64,000 bases of DNA, taken from positions 141,165,913 to 141,229,912 of the forward strand of contig NC_061862.1 in assembly GCF_907164915.1 (NCBI RefSeq). The letters are read 5' to 3'. Positions 10,850-23,398 of the stretch are shown one piece after another. The stretch is from Impatiens glandulifera (taxonomy: Eukaryota; Streptophyta; Magnoliopsida; Ericales; Balsaminaceae). Below the pieces are notes generated by a model. The model saw nothing but the letters and a program-made list of their open reading frames with translations. It made no database searches and had not been told where the DNA came from. The first letter of the stretch is position 1, and each line of letters opens with the position of its first letter. Made by a program: the position numbers and the translations under genes.

Positions 10850-11786
10850 AACGTTTTTAATGAGAATTAAACCATAATACAACCAACATTCTTATTAAAC
10901 ATAAATAATTATTTTCATAAACAATAATACATCTACTTGTATAGTTGTGGGAACAAAATAAACTTAGTTCATGTTGAATTGGTTTGTTTATTAGTTCAAA
11001 TAAATTATTAATTAAAATGTCAAAAACAATCCTGCTCATATGTTGAAGTTTTAGTGTCATATATTTAATTTATACCCTTGATGTTATTTATAGATTACAA
11101 AAATGTAGAATTTGTTTCCCTGGTTGGTAATGCATTTCATGAATTAATTCATTTTGTAATTTAATATTTAATGTACAAGCCTTTTGGACCTATTAGGTAA
11201 CTTTTGGAACCCTTTTGAGTTATTTGGGACATTAAGTAATCTATGATCATTCAAGTAGTAACTTATAGAAACAATTGTGTTTGAGTTTTTAACATTATAT
11301 TTATGAATTAATTAAATTGTGAAATCATTAAAAGATAATAAATTTTAGCATTAAATAATTCATTCTTATTGAAAAAATATTATTGGGCCTATTTCCATGA
11401 TCCGTTATGGTTTGGAGTTTTAAACTACCCGACCTTTAGGTATTGACATTAAATAATTTTTGTCTCGCCTCCTCTTGTTCTTTGTAATAATCTCCATCTG
11501 TTTCTCTCGAGTTTCCCTAACCACACTTTCTACATTAAGCTATAGCAGTCTCATTTCCCTCGGAGAGTCTAACCTTTTACATCTAGCTCTAGTGGAATCA
11601 TATTCATCATATCCTATAGTTGTAACCTTCACCTCTTCGTTGCCCATCTCTATCCATCGCCTTGGCCTATATGTCACCTCATCCTAGGTCAACCCTATCA
11701 TTCAACTAGTTGTCATCCAACCTAAGCATTCACCTCATCCCTCATATTTTCCTCCCCATATTTGTCATTGCATTGTTTAACTCCCT

Positions 11787-11824
<38 letters not shown>

Positions 11825-12396
11825 AACAAAATTCGCAATTGAAGAAGGTAAACATTATTTTTCTATTCATGTTCTAAAACTAATTATCCATATGTAAGCT
11901 TATTAAATGATTGATCGTCTTAATTAGGAATAATGATCATATCATTATAGAATCAGAGTGTTTGCCTATTTGTCTGGTTGTAGTGTGTACACTTTTCTTC
12001 TCATTCTTATTATTATTGACTATATTTATTTTGTGTATGTAAATTTAATATCTAATGTCTTTCCATGTATGCTTAAAAATTACAGGATTTTGCTCTAGGA
12101 TTGGTAAAGTTTTCTTCACTTATTAATTTCTTGTTGGTTATTTTGTTTTAGCATCTATACCAAACATATGAAGAAGAAAATCTAGATAAATCTAATCTCT
12201 ATTAGCATCTCCCTCAATTTTTTTTTTTATTTGTCCTAAAATTACACTTTAGACCTTCATTGACTTGACTTGTTCACCCTTTAATTCTTACAAGTGATAG
12301 AGAAGTGTGCAAGTTTTCCTTTCTACTCTAGTATTGTTTTCTAGATGTGAAGAAATCCGTTTAATATAGAATTTAGCTAAATAATTATTGATCAAA
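10850..12396. other. No gene recognised
   Basis: Mostly AT-rich. A less AT-rich patch at 11460-11760 gives short open stretches on both strands but no recognisable domain. A TA run lies at 11790-11823. Confidence 0.4.
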
Positions 12397-12703
12397 CTTG
12401 TTGTTAGATTTTGGATAATAAGGCTAGAAATATGTTTATTTATTGCACACCCAAACCTGTGTCAAGTTGTTATTATTGATTCGAGTAACCACGTAAACTA
12501 ATAGTAATAGAGAAAAAAGAAAGAACTTATCAAATAACAAAGTTTGGCCAAACTACCTATGTAATCGGGTGTGTCAAAGATTATAATATTACTATTAGGG
12601 TTTAAAACCCTATATTACATGGTATTTATGAAGAAGTTACTATATATCAAACCTACTGACTCTAAACTTAATTATTTTGTGTATATAAACCACATATACA
12701 TCA
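12397..12703 (-). repeat. Probable 3' LTR of copia A
   Basis: It lies just after the GGAGATTG tract on the minus strand, starts TGATGTATATG and ends ...TCTAACAACA near 12397. Boundaries are inferred from the TG..CA rule and tract position; no second copy exists here to confirm them. Confidence 0.35.
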
Positions 12704-13612
12704 ATCTCCAGCTTGGCGAATATTTCATCTCGAAAGATATAATTTACATACCTTAACTTTGAAGAAATTTAATCTTTATTAGAAAATAAAATCATTTAGT
12801 TTCAAACACTCTAGGTGGGATGGCCTACCACCATTCCATAGCAACTTAAGACATTCAACAAACCTAAGCAATGTCTGAACATGTTAGTAGTAACTGGCAT
12901 GGTCAACATATGTTGCATTCTCATAGTATAAATCTTACATGACAATATCTCACAAGATGCGATCAACTCTCTGATTTTTTGAAATTTCACATCAATATGA
13001 TTCGTTCAAGCATGATACACCTAATTCATTTCCAAATAAACGATGCTTTAACTATCACAAAATATCTAAACTCTACCTTGCCCAATAACTAGTTCCTTTA
13101 ATTTCTCATTAAACCACAATGTTTTTTTAGAAGATTGAGCTATTGCCAAATATTATGTTTGAACTGTTTATAGTGCCACGATAGACTGAAGTATTTATTT
13201 TAACCATATAGTTCCCCATAAATAATAAACACAAACATAGTCTAAATTCACATATCCAACAACAATTGAATCAACTCATTGACTGCAAAATATAATTCCA
13301 TAACTTGAGGTGCCTTTTGAATACCTAAAGATCTATTTGATTGCTTTCTAATCTTGTTTACCTCGTGTTTCCATGAACTTACTAAGTTGACTCACAACTT
13401 GAGTCAAATACGGTCATATACAAACCATCACATACATGAAATAACTAACTACACTTGTATATGGAACATTTATCATGAATTTGATATCCTTTTCCGTCTT
13501 CGAAATTATTTAAAAGAAAGCTTAAAATGACTTGCCAAAGAAGTGGACAATACTTTGAATTGCTCATCCTAAACATGTCTAGTAATTTCTCAACATAGTC
13601 ACTTTGAGTTAA

Positions 13613-14060
13613 CTACAATTTTCTTGAGCTCTTATTCCTGTGAATTTCAATTCCAATAATCTTTTTCGCAACATCTAAGTCTTTCATATCAAACTCCCGT
13701 CCTAAAATGAAAGCTAACAATATCATGCATATGTTGTACTTCAATCGACATATCATCCATATAAAAAAAATAAAAGACTCATCATCAAGACTTTTGACAT
13801 AAACACAACAATCATACTCACATCGCCTATAGCCAATTTTAATCATGTATGAGTCAACCCACTTGACCACAACCTTAGAGACTGTTTAAACTTTTACAAC
13901 GATTTTATTAACATGTACACCAGATGTTCACATCTATATTGAGTGAACCCTTTTGGTTACTTTATTTAAATGTGTTTATCCAAATCATTATGCATAAAAG
14001 TATTTTTAACATTCATCTGCTCTAGATGCAAATCACAACTAGATACTAACGCAAGCATTG
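13613..14060 (-). pseudogene. Copia A reverse transcriptase relic
   Basis: The minus strand near 14040 reads LHLEQMNVKNTFMHNDL, the copia RT motif before the first catalytic Asp (usual D-V-K-T-A-F-L-H-G-D-L). The 85-codon open stretch 13613-13870 holds YRRCEYDCCVYVKSLDD, then GREFDMKDLDVAKKIIGIEI. Between them the Y-V-D-D catalytic box has been lost to a frameshift (it reads IWMICRL). It would have copied element RNA into cDNA; it is dead. Confidence 0.8.
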
Positions 14061-14879
14061 CCCTAATTGATGTATGTCTAACAATTAGAGAAAATATTTC
14101 ATCATAATTTATTTCCTTGTACTGTGAAACCATTTTGCAACAAGTTGAGCCTTGAATTTTCCCTTTAATTTTTTATACATAGAATTGCCTTCTTACTCTC
14201 AAGAAACTAAGTTATCCCTCATGCATGGTTCTTCTATAAAGATTACATCTCCTCAATCACCGCATCCATCTATTTCTTTCACTCATAATAGCTATTTCTT
14301 TCACTCATAATAGCTTTTTGAAATCTTACCGGATCATAAGAATTGATAAGTAGTGCTAACGACACTTTGTCTTCATAACCAAATATATTAGGAGGCTTCA
14401 CATTAATGCGACTTTATTTATCTCTAACTTGATTGTAGTCTTGTGAATCATTTGTATCACAACATTCATAAATTAAATTTGAACTCTCACACCTACCAAA
14501 TACCACTAAAGATTTTTATAAATTTATATAACCCTAATAGATTCAATCAGGTTCTCCTAAATATATATATATATATATATATTATATGTGAAATAAAGTA
14601 ATATTCATCGTGTTTTCTTTGCATTACTGCATCATAGATTTCTCATCATATACTACATCCCTATTAATCATAGTTTTCTTTGAAGTTATATCCAATAACT
14701 TTTATACTTTAACACCTTTTATAAACCTAGAAAGATGCATTGATTGGACTTTGAATTAAGTTTTGATCTTTTATCACCAAGTACAAGCACATAAATTGGA
14801 CAACCAAATATTTTTAAATTATTAAAGTCAAATAAATTATTGTCCACACTTCTTCAGCAACATTACATTTCAAAGATGT

Positions 14880-15505
14880 CCATGATGATCTATTAATGAG
14901 GCAACCCTCCATATTCACAGCTTTTGTACAAAATCTTGTGGGAAGCCTCACATTAATGTCAAGCACCTTACATATTTAGCAATGGATTTATTCAACCTTT
15001 TTCCCACACCATTTTGTTGTAATGTCTTACATACTATAAGATGTCTCTAAATACCATACTCCTCACAAAATTTATTGAACTACATATTTGTGTACTATAT
15101 ACCATTAATAGACACGAGATACTCAATGTTTGATTCTCTACCATTATTATCATTGGGTGGAGCTTCGTAATATGAGATTTTATTGATTATTATTCTAGAA
15201 ATGTCTGAATTTATTTATTGAAACATAAAAGATTTTTGTTGTGTAGCTTATGTTTGTTTGTACTTTCTGATCTATCAACAAGGTAACCTACCATATTCAC
15301 AGTTATGTCCAAAAACTTTTAAGAAACCCTTCATTCAATCTCAAACTACTTACCTTCTCAGCAATGGATATGTTCATCATTTTTTCCACACTATTTTGTT
15401 TTGTATCTTAAGTACTGTAAACTACCTCTAAATACCATACTCCTCACAAAACATTTTGAACAACATATTTGTGTATTCTATACCATTATTGAATTTCATA
15501 TACTT
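14880..15505 (-). repeat. Duplicated segment in the copia A integrase region
   Basis: 14880-15120 and about 15270-15505 match in order, sharing CATATTCACAG, AGCAATGGAT, AAATACCATACTCCTCACAA and the phrase ACATATTTGTGTA. Offset is about 385 bp. Either an internal tandem duplication or two nested copies of the same family. Confidence 0.7.
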
Positions 15506-17000
15506 CATCTTTCTACCCGTGTGGTTCTCTACTTCCGTTTTCTATAGCGAATTTAGAAAACAAAACATTGGATTTTTATTTGAATAAGTAAATAAAAACT
15601 TTTCTATAATAATCATCAATAAAATCACATAGTACAAAGCTCCATCCAATGACGATTCTCTTGTAGGACTCATACGTCGGAATGCACATAATCAAGAACT
15701 ACTTCAGTATCGTGTTTACCAACTACAAATCTAACATTAGTATATTTTCTAATAACACATAATTTGTAAAAGTCTAAATAACAACTCTTCACACCTTCAA
15801 CATGACTCTTTTATGTAATTAAACATTTCACATTTGCTCGCCCAAGACGCATAATGGCATAATTGTGTGTTAACATCACCTAATTCATTATAATGAACTC
15901 AACCTATAATTTTACTTTCCTGCAATGTGTAAATATTTTGTCGGTCTAATTTTATAACAATCAATGCACCCTTAAAATTTTTAATGCTTTCTCAATCCTC
16001 ATTCATTTGGTAAGAATAACCATTTTAATGTAAGGTACCTAAGGAGTTCAAGTTTTTCTTCACTTTATATATATTCCTAACATTACAAAAAGTTCTATCA
16101 ATACCTTCATACATCTTAACTTTGACTTCATTCATGCCAATAATACTACATCTTAGATCGTTAACTATGTGAACAAATCAAAAATACTTGACTTGTATGA
16201 ATTGAATAACCTTTTATTATACATTGATAACTTCATGAATCAAGAATTTATGCATCTTTGAATTGACTATGTGTAATTAAAATAACATCACCATCATTCT
16301 GTTATGAGTCGTCTGGAATTCCAGACAACGTTCACAAACTTAGAAAATTCATCATCATTAGTCGACTTTAGATATTTTTCATTGTATGTCCGGATTCCTT
16401 GCGTTTATAACAACGTAACGCCTTTATGCTCCTTGACTTGTATCTGGATTTTATTCTACCAGTTCACTATTTTTTCCTACCTTCTTCCATGACCTTGATT
16501 TCCTGTAACATATAAAATGTCGGATTAAGAATTTTTCCTCGCATTTTTCACATACTAAGCTAAATTTGAACCTTATGACATCTTCAACCCATATAACATT
16601 TGCTTTTCATACAACTTGGTCATTCGTCAACGATCTCTACATAAATTTACCTTTAAATTTTATTTATATCTCAATTGGAGATTGAAGATTCATCATATTA
16701 TACATAATTTCATATGCTAGACAAATCGTATGGTCCTTGATGCTCGTTGTTGCAACTCTCTACAATCTCTGTTATTCATTGATGTTGGCTTTTGAGAACA
16801 CAAAACTTTCATAATTTTCTTGGTGCGCGAATAAATTTTTAATTCTCGTTTGCCACAAAGCGAAATTACATGATTTATTGAACTTTTAAACGTTAAATCT
16901 GGTACTTGAAAAAACATCCTCAATAAGCTCAAATATTCTCGATCATACTTCTTTAAAAAAAAGCTCTAAAAGAATAAGCTCTATAGTAGAAATTTGATTG

Positions 17001-19085
17001 TTATTTTTTTTGGAAAAGCGACATAGCGTCATTTTATTAAAAATTCCCAAAAATGGGAAAAAAAACCACGAGTTTAAGAGATCATTCTAGACAGGCCTAT
17101 AATAATTTTGAAGTCGAAATATTCTAAATAAAATCTAAAAAGCTAAAAACGTAAATGAATTATCTGATTACAATGCTTTCAATTCTAGTGAGTTTAAAAA
17201 ACGGTAAATTCCAGTTCCTACAGATATTCCAGTTCTGCTCCGTGCTTGGAATTTTTGTCCACATTCTCGCGAAGGCGCTGCAATCCGATACAATATCTTT
17301 CCATAACTCTTCAATGCTCCTGCGGGTTCTGCCATATACCCTTGCATTCCGTTCTTGCCAAATGTTATACACTACTGCTCTAAAGTCTCACTTGAACACG
17401 CTTGTTGTAAATTTATTTCCCTTGTCTTTGAGTAGTGCTATATTTTTGATTTCATTCAATTCTCTCGGGAAAAGGGCAATACAGCAGCTTCCGAATAGGT
17501 GATCTATGATTTCTTCATTTCCTCTACATAGAAGACAGCTCGCGTCCGAGATGCTTATATACTTGATGATACGATCACGAGTACTGAGTCTTTCCTAGAA
17601 GGTGAGCCATAGGATGAACTGGTGTCTAGGGATAATCTTCGTTGACCATACAAGAGGATCCCATTTATACTTTCTGCGCTTTTTCCCGGGTTACCTCCCA
17701 TATTTTCTTCGATACCAGCTTCCCATTGTCTTCAGCTTTCCATTCATGAATATCCGGTCTGTCGTGTAGTTGTATGTTACTTATATGATCAAGTATCCTC
17801 TGTGCTTCTAGATTTCTTCTCATGAGTAATTCCCAATTCTCGTCTTTAATGTCTCTGGTTTTCTCTTTTGTGTAGTCCCTTCTGATGCGGGTATTTTGAA
17901 ACTCCTCCTTGTGGATGATAGGCTGGTTTCGAACCAGGGGTCGTGCCAGAATATAGTGTCTTTCCCATCCCCTAGCTGGATGTCATAAAGATCTGCAATA
18001 TCGCTCATACTTTCATGAATTTTGCAGGTCTAAATGCTGGTTTCGTATTTCATAAATCTCGTATGCACCCATTTGATCCATGGTGACTCCTTATTGCGCT
18101 TCGAATCCCACAGATGCTTGAAGGTGAGAGCCTTGTTCCACTCGATACTATTCTTCAAGTCGATGCCTCCCTCGTCCTTCGGTTTACAGAGAGCGGTCCA
18201 TTTGACTTTTTTTCCTCCTCTTTCGATAGTACCCCAGATAAAGTTCCTCATCAGCATATCGAGCTCCTTCATTACTTTCTTCGGAATGACCATCTGGTGT
18301 GCCCAGTAGCCTACTATGCCCATGACTACGGTTTTGTTAAGTTCGATCCTCCCTACATAAGAAAGTTTTTTCGTTTCCCAGTCAGATATCGTGTTTTTTT
18401 ACCTTTTCAATCAGCGACTTGCAGTGAGATCTCGATCTGCTTCGCGGTTAATGGAATTTCTAAGTACCTTACGGGAAAACTGTCTTCCTTGATGCCCATG
18501 ATGTTGAAGTTGTCCTGCTTTGTTTCGTCCTTAACGCCTCCATAAAATGCCACACTTTTGATTTCATTAATAGTTAAACCTGTAACCTTAGAAAAGAACG
18601 TTAGTGCAACCCTAATAGTTTTAAAGGAATTAATGTCTGCGTGCGCTAGAATGAACAAATCGTCAGCAAAGTATAAATGAGTTACCTCCTTTACCTCACG
18701 GAATGGGTGAAAGATGTATGGATGATTCTTTCGGAACATCGCGAAGATGCTCTCAAAGATCGCCATGATAGCTACGAAAAGGTAAGAAGAGAGGGGGTCC
18801 CATTGCCTTACCCCGTTTTCACCCTTAAAATAGCCTTTGTGGACTCCATTGACGCTAACATCAAAGAAGGATGATGAAACGCACTGCATAATCCAATCAA
18901 TAAAAATCATAGGAAAAAAAGATACAATGAGAAAGTCCTGAATGACTTCCCATCTAACAGAGTCCAAAAGCTTTCTTGATATCTATTTTGAAAGCCACTT
19001 TTGGGATATTTTCTTATTCCCGTAGCCTCTTAAAAGACTCTACATGAGAAGAATATTATGAGAGATTGTCCTAAATTTATCCCAT
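17001..19085 (-). mobile_element. LINE copy A (L1-type), 5'-truncated
   Basis: The 3' end is at the low side: poly-T at 17003-17011, then GACATAGCGTCATTTTATTA, the tail shared with copies C and D. Going up the minus strand: a C-terminal tail with YNIWQERNARVYGRTR (about 17371-17324), a zinc-binding RVT segment (ASCLLCRGNEE near 17540), a W-H-D-P-W-F stretch (17820-18008), the RT thumb (18030-18323) and the RT palm (18407-18967). Conserved RT reading continues to about 19050 (SHNILL near 19056); the rest of RT and the endonuclease are missing, a usual 5' truncation from incomplete reverse transcription. Several stops make it non-functional. No clear target duplication. Confidence 0.85.
18407..18967 (-). 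pseudogene. LINE copy A reverse transcriptase domain
   Basis: An open 186-codon stretch. It contains GENGVRQWDPLSSYLF (usual RQGDPLSPYLF) and the catalytic box YFADDLFI (F-A-D-D, the second pair of metal-binding aspartates), followed by LTINEIKS and NIMGIKEDSFPVRYLEIPL. The motif-A part (KIDIRKAFD in relatives) lies just upstream near 18995-18970 in a degraded frame. The family copies its own RNA at nicked DNA; this copy is truncated and out of frame with its neighbours. Confidence 0.85.
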
Positions 19086-19844
19086 TAAAACTATTAGGGC
19101 TGCACTAACGTGATGATTAAGGTTGGTTAGGTTAGGGTTAATTTTTGGAGATAATGGTTAGTTCCAATAAATGTAATGATGAAACTAAATCTGAATTATG
19201 ACTTAAAGATACTTGGAGTGTTAGTTCCTAGTGATTGACATGTGTCGTCACCGTTTTGGAGGTAATCTGTTTTTATATTTCGTAGAGTAAATTTACCAAG
19301 TATATATTAAAAACCATCATTTAGCCGTCCCGAGTTAACTGGAAAACATGCTTACCGAATTTATAGTGAAAATTATCGGTTGGTTTTCTATGACTGGTTT
19401 ATCGAGACAGATTACTCCGGGTTGAATAAATGTTATAATCAACATTTATTCAAGTTAACAGAATATGCTATCTGTTGATTCGAGTCACTTGAGCCGCGCG
19501 ATGTATGTACAGATAATTTGGTAAGGAATTTTCACCAGTGTTAACCGGAGACAACGATCAGGTTGAGTATACTTGACTTGTTTCCCTTTGAATTTTATGC
19601 ATATGTGTAGAGAATTATGATTGATTTTTCAAATGTAAGAATGCATTTTCGAAAAGTGATATCAATAAGGTTTTTTTTAAAAAAATTTCCAGACCCATAA
19701 TGTGAAAAGCGTGCGCTTCTCCTTAAGAGCATGGCCAGTTTTGCATGAGAAGAGTATTTTTGAATGCATGCACATTTGTTTAAGGTAGGATTTGCTTGCT
19801 ATCAGCAAGACCTAGGATATTTCGAAAGTAAGAGAACTTAGCTT

Positions 19845-20611
19845 CCTATAGCGGCTTGGTGAAAATGTCGGCCACTTGTTGTTTGGTTGACACATACTCC
19901 AGCCGGATGTGCTTCTGTTGTACATGCTCTCGGATAAAGTGGTGTCTGATATCAATATTCTTTGTTCTCGAGTTTAACACCGGATTGTATGTGATCGTTG
20001 TTGCACTGGTGTTGTCACAAAAGATTGGAGACTCTTCATCAGTTATACCGAAGTCCCTTAGTTGTTGTTGGATTAGATGAGTTGTGCACAGTAGCTTCCG
20101 CTACTAGGTACTCCACCTCTACTGTTGAAGTTGCAACTGAGGTTTGTTTCTTGCTGTACCAATAGACGAGCAGGTCTCCCAGAAACTGGCATGTCCCGCT
20201 GGTACTTTTTAGGTCGATTTTGCAGCCTGCATAGTCTGCATCAGAATAGCTTATTAAGTTAAAACTTGAGTCTTTTAGGTACTATAGTCCCACGTCTTGA
20301 GTTCCTTTCAGATATTTTAATATCCTCTTAGCCGCGATATATTGTGGCTGTTTTGGATTAGCTTGAAATCTTCCGCATACTCCCACCGCGAAAAAGATAT
20401 CCGGTCGACTAACTATTAGATAGAGGAGTGAGCCGATGATTCATCGGTAGGCTTTTATATCTATCCCTTGACCGTCCTCGTCTTTATCTAATTTAACTAA
20501 TGAGCTCATTGGGGTAGCTGCCTCGACACAAGTGTCCATTCCGAATTTCTTAAGCAGTTCGGCTGTGTATTTTGGTTGTGTGATGAATGTTCCGGTGTCG
20601 ATCTGCCAAAC
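19845..20611 (-). pseudogene. Copia B RNase H region
   Basis: The minus strand shows, in shifting frames, a Y-S-D-A-D-Y-A-G-C segment near 20240 (the RNase H catalytic Asp region), STSGTCQFLGD near 20190, TSVATSTVEVEYL near 20130, and the terminal ADIFTKPL near 19870. RNase H removes RNA from the RNA-DNA hybrid. Several frameshifts inactivate it. Confidence 0.75.
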
Positions 20612-21145
20612 CTAGAGACTTAGGAAGAAACTTAATTCCCCCATCATACTCATCTCAAATTTATCATTCATTAACTTTGAGATTTTGTCACATAATTTCG
20701 AATCGGTTGAACCGAAAATAATATCATCCACATATATTTGAACAAGTAAAATGTGTTCCTTTTTCTCAAATTTGAAAAGTGTTTTGTCCACCGAACCTAT
20801 TGTGAAGTTGTGATCAAATAAGAATTTTGTTAAAGTATCGTACCAAGCTCTTGGAGCCTGTTTTAAACCATAAAGGGCTTTATCCAGCCTGTATACATGA
20901 CTTATTAGTTCCGGATTTTTAAAGCCTAGAGGTTGTTCAACATACACTTCTTCACTTAGTTTACCGTTTAGAAAAGCACTTTTGACATCCATTTGGAAAA
21001 CTTTAAAGTTTTTGAAAGACACAAATGCAAAAAATATTCTAATGGCTTGAAGTCTAACCACATGAGCAAATGATTCTTCAAAATCAATGCCTTCATCCTG
21101 TTTGTATCCTTGAGCCACTAGCCTAGCTTTGTTCCTCGTAACCAA
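20612..21145 (-). pseudogene. Copia B reverse transcriptase
   Basis: An open 177-codon stretch in the RVT_2 family. In order: [19 protein letters not shown], then [14 protein letters not shown] (first catalytic Asp), [19 protein letters not shown], and [11 protein letters not shown] (Y-V-D-D catalytic pair). The domain is nearly complete, but a frameshift at the 21145 side separates it from the integrase frame, and it ends in a stop where RNase H should continue. Confidence 0.9.
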
Positions 21146-21533
21146 CCATCTTCATTGAGTTTATTTCTGAACACCCATCTTGTTCCTATGACCGATTGCT
21201 GTTTCGGTCTTGGAATTAGGTGACAAACTTTATTTCTCTCAAACTAGTTTAACTCCTCTTGCATTTCTAAGATCCAGTCGGGATCTAGCAATGCTTCATC
21301 CACCTTTTCCGGCTCAATTTGTGAAATGAAAGCTGAGTTTTCATATTCTTCCAAATTTTGTCGCCTAGTTCGGACGGGTGATGATAGGTTAACTATTACA
21401 AGTTCAAGAGAATGATTTATATTCCTTCTGAGATTTATTCTGGTAGTGATTTCCAAGCGTCCGGTTAACTAATAAAGGTTAGACGGATTGGTAGGCTGAT
21501 CAGAGTCGGACCGACCAATTTCCTCAGTGGACA

Positions 21534-22560
21534 CTAAGGCGTCAACTTTCTTCGGTAAAGCAACTTGATTAGGCTGAATGTCAGCATTAACCGCTTGATC
21601 ATTGACAAACCGTCTATATACCGGAACCTCATCTTCGTCATCAGAATATATATTGAAATTTTCCATTCTATTATGAAGGCAAAGGGTGCTGTAGTGTTAC
21701 GTTCAGTCGATTCATCAAAAACAACATGAGAAGATTCTTCAACTGTTAAGGTTCTATTATTATAAACTCTATATGCCTTACTAACGGCTGAATAACCCAA
21801 CATTATTCCTTCATCAGATTTAGCATCAAATGCGGTCAAATGATTTTTGTCGTTGATGTGAACATAACATTTACACCCAAAGATCCTAAGATACCGGATG
21901 TTAGGAACTCTATCATGGTATATTTCAAATGGCGTTTTAGTTAGCCGTTTAGTAATTAAAGACCGGTTTTGAGTGTAACAAGCAGTGTTGATAGCTTCAA
22001 CCCTAAATTTTTTAGCAATACCCGAATCGGCTATCATGGACCTTGTGGCTTCCTTAAGAGTTCAGTTTCTTCTCTTAGTCAGGCCATTTTGTTGAGGTGT
22101 TCTAGCACTAGACAACTCGTGCCTAATACCAGAATCATCAAGAAAAGTAGTTAAAATACTGTTTGTGAATTCGGTTCCTCTATCATTTCTAATTCTATTA
22201 ATTTAGGATAGATTTCTCATTTTGTATTCTTAAAAGTAATTTGATCAAGTTCGTTATAGCTTGATCTTTAGAAGCTAAGAATGTTACCCAAGTGAATCTA
22301 GAATAATCATCAACAACTACCATGGTATAGTGCATGCCTCCTAGGCTTGTCACCCTAACCGGTCCAAACAAGTCCCTATGTAGTAATTCTAAGCATCGTT
22401 CGGATTGGAAATTTCCTTTGCTTTTAAAGGATGATTTTATTTGTTTTCCCATTTGACATGCAGCACATACTTTATCTTTGGAAAATTTGATGTTTGAAAA
22501 GCCATGAACAAAAATCTTTAAAGCATATGAAATTTAAGGTTTTGAAATTTAGATGGTTTA
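21534..22560 (-). pseudogene. Copia B integrase
   Basis: The minus strand gives AACQMGKQIKSSFKSKG near 22470-22420, CLELLHRDLFGPVRVTSLGG (His-Arg-Asp where copia has H-x-D, the first catalytic Asp), VVVDDYSRFTWVTFLASK, then from 22037 NTACYTQNRSLI, RIFGCKCYVHINDKNHL and DEGIMLGYSAVSKAYRVYN. A stop at about 22198 and a frameshift split the core, which would carry the second Asp and the Glu. It would insert cDNA into the genome; not functional as it stands. Confidence 0.85.
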
Positions 22561-22570
22561 GCCGCTTTTG

Positions 22571-22996
22571 CTAGAGCCAGCTCGGATCGTTCCTAGCTAT
22601 CATGCAGACCGGGTTTTGAGTTTTAGTTTTCCAGTCCACTTTGTAAATGTTTCCTAGCCAGTTTCCGGTTAAAAGTGTATCGCCCTGATGATTTTTAACT
22701 AAGCATGCATGCTTATAAAATTCGACCATGTACCCTATGTTACACATTTGACTAATGCTTAATAGGTTGAAGTGCAAGTTTTCTACTAAGAGCACGTTGT
22801 TTATAGACAGGTTGTCATGGAAAATATTACCCTTGCCCACGGCTCTACCTTTTGAATTGTCGTCGAAAGTTATCATTGCTCCGGCTTCATAAATGATATC
22901 AGCTAGTAGTCCACTGTTTCCGATCATGTGTCTTGAATACCCGCTGTCCAAGTACCATTCCGAGTTTCCTAGACGCTTACTCCTCCTGACCTGCAA
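22571..22996 (-). pseudogene. Copia B protease and pre-integrase region
   Basis: A 141-codon open stretch starting near SEWYLDSGYSRHMIGNSGL. DSG is the aspartic protease active site (copia usually D-S-G-C-S-R-H-M-T-G). After it come AGAMITFDDNSKGRAVGKG, VLLVENLHFNLLSISQMC and VCMIARNDPSWL, the run into the gag-pre-integrase zone. Protease would cut the Gag-Pol polyprotein. Confidence 0.85.
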
Positions 22997-23398
22997 AAAA
23001 ATACATATTTACATCGATTTGGTACCCATATTTACTTGGGTCTGTGATTGATTAGTCTCTTAGGGATCTAGACTTTAATAAGTCGGATAACTTTCCTAGT
23101 GATAGTTCTAATTGATTTATCGGTACTCGGCTTGACATCTTTCTATCTGCCTAATAGTGCCTTATTTTGTCGTGGTGGTGACTGTTGATTAGTTCTATGT
23201 GAGCGTGTATCGGTTTGTTTACCTGTTTGCCGGTTGACTTTCCTTCTCTGAGTCACGTTCTGCCTCATTGTCGGTTGAAGAGATTTTGACAAATCTTACA
23301 AAGGGAAGATTGTCTTTTCTGAGTTTCATCTCGTTGGAATAGTTTCGGTTGGCGGATTTGTTGTTTTTGTATCCAATACCAAATTTGCATTTAGACAT

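Larger units (their letters stand above)
12397..16950 (-). mobile_element. Decayed Ty1/copia retrotransposon A
   Basis: Minus-strand order, high to low coordinate, is gag, zinc knuckle, integrase, RT, RNase H, 3' LTR. Gag traces near 16730 read ASRTIRFV, then AYEIMYNM and SLTNDQVV, matching the copia UBN2 gag pattern. The zinc knuckle near 16400 (CYKRKESGH) has lost one Cys. Integrase near 15620 reads IDDYYRKVFIYLFK. RT lies at 13613-14050. RNase H ends near 12820 with a LTKPV-like tail. A polypurine-like GGAGATTG at about 12710 precedes an LTR-like end. Stops and frameshifts are everywhere. The 5' LTR is missing; LINE copy A lies where it should continue. Confidence 0.75.

Noticed and set aside
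11460..11687. 75-codon hydrophobic ORF
   Set aside because: No ATG start, no homologue recognised, and the reverse strand is equally open; not supported as a gene.
18034..18545. Plus-strand ORFs of 91 and 143 codons
   Set aside because: Antisense shadows of the minus-strand LINE RT.
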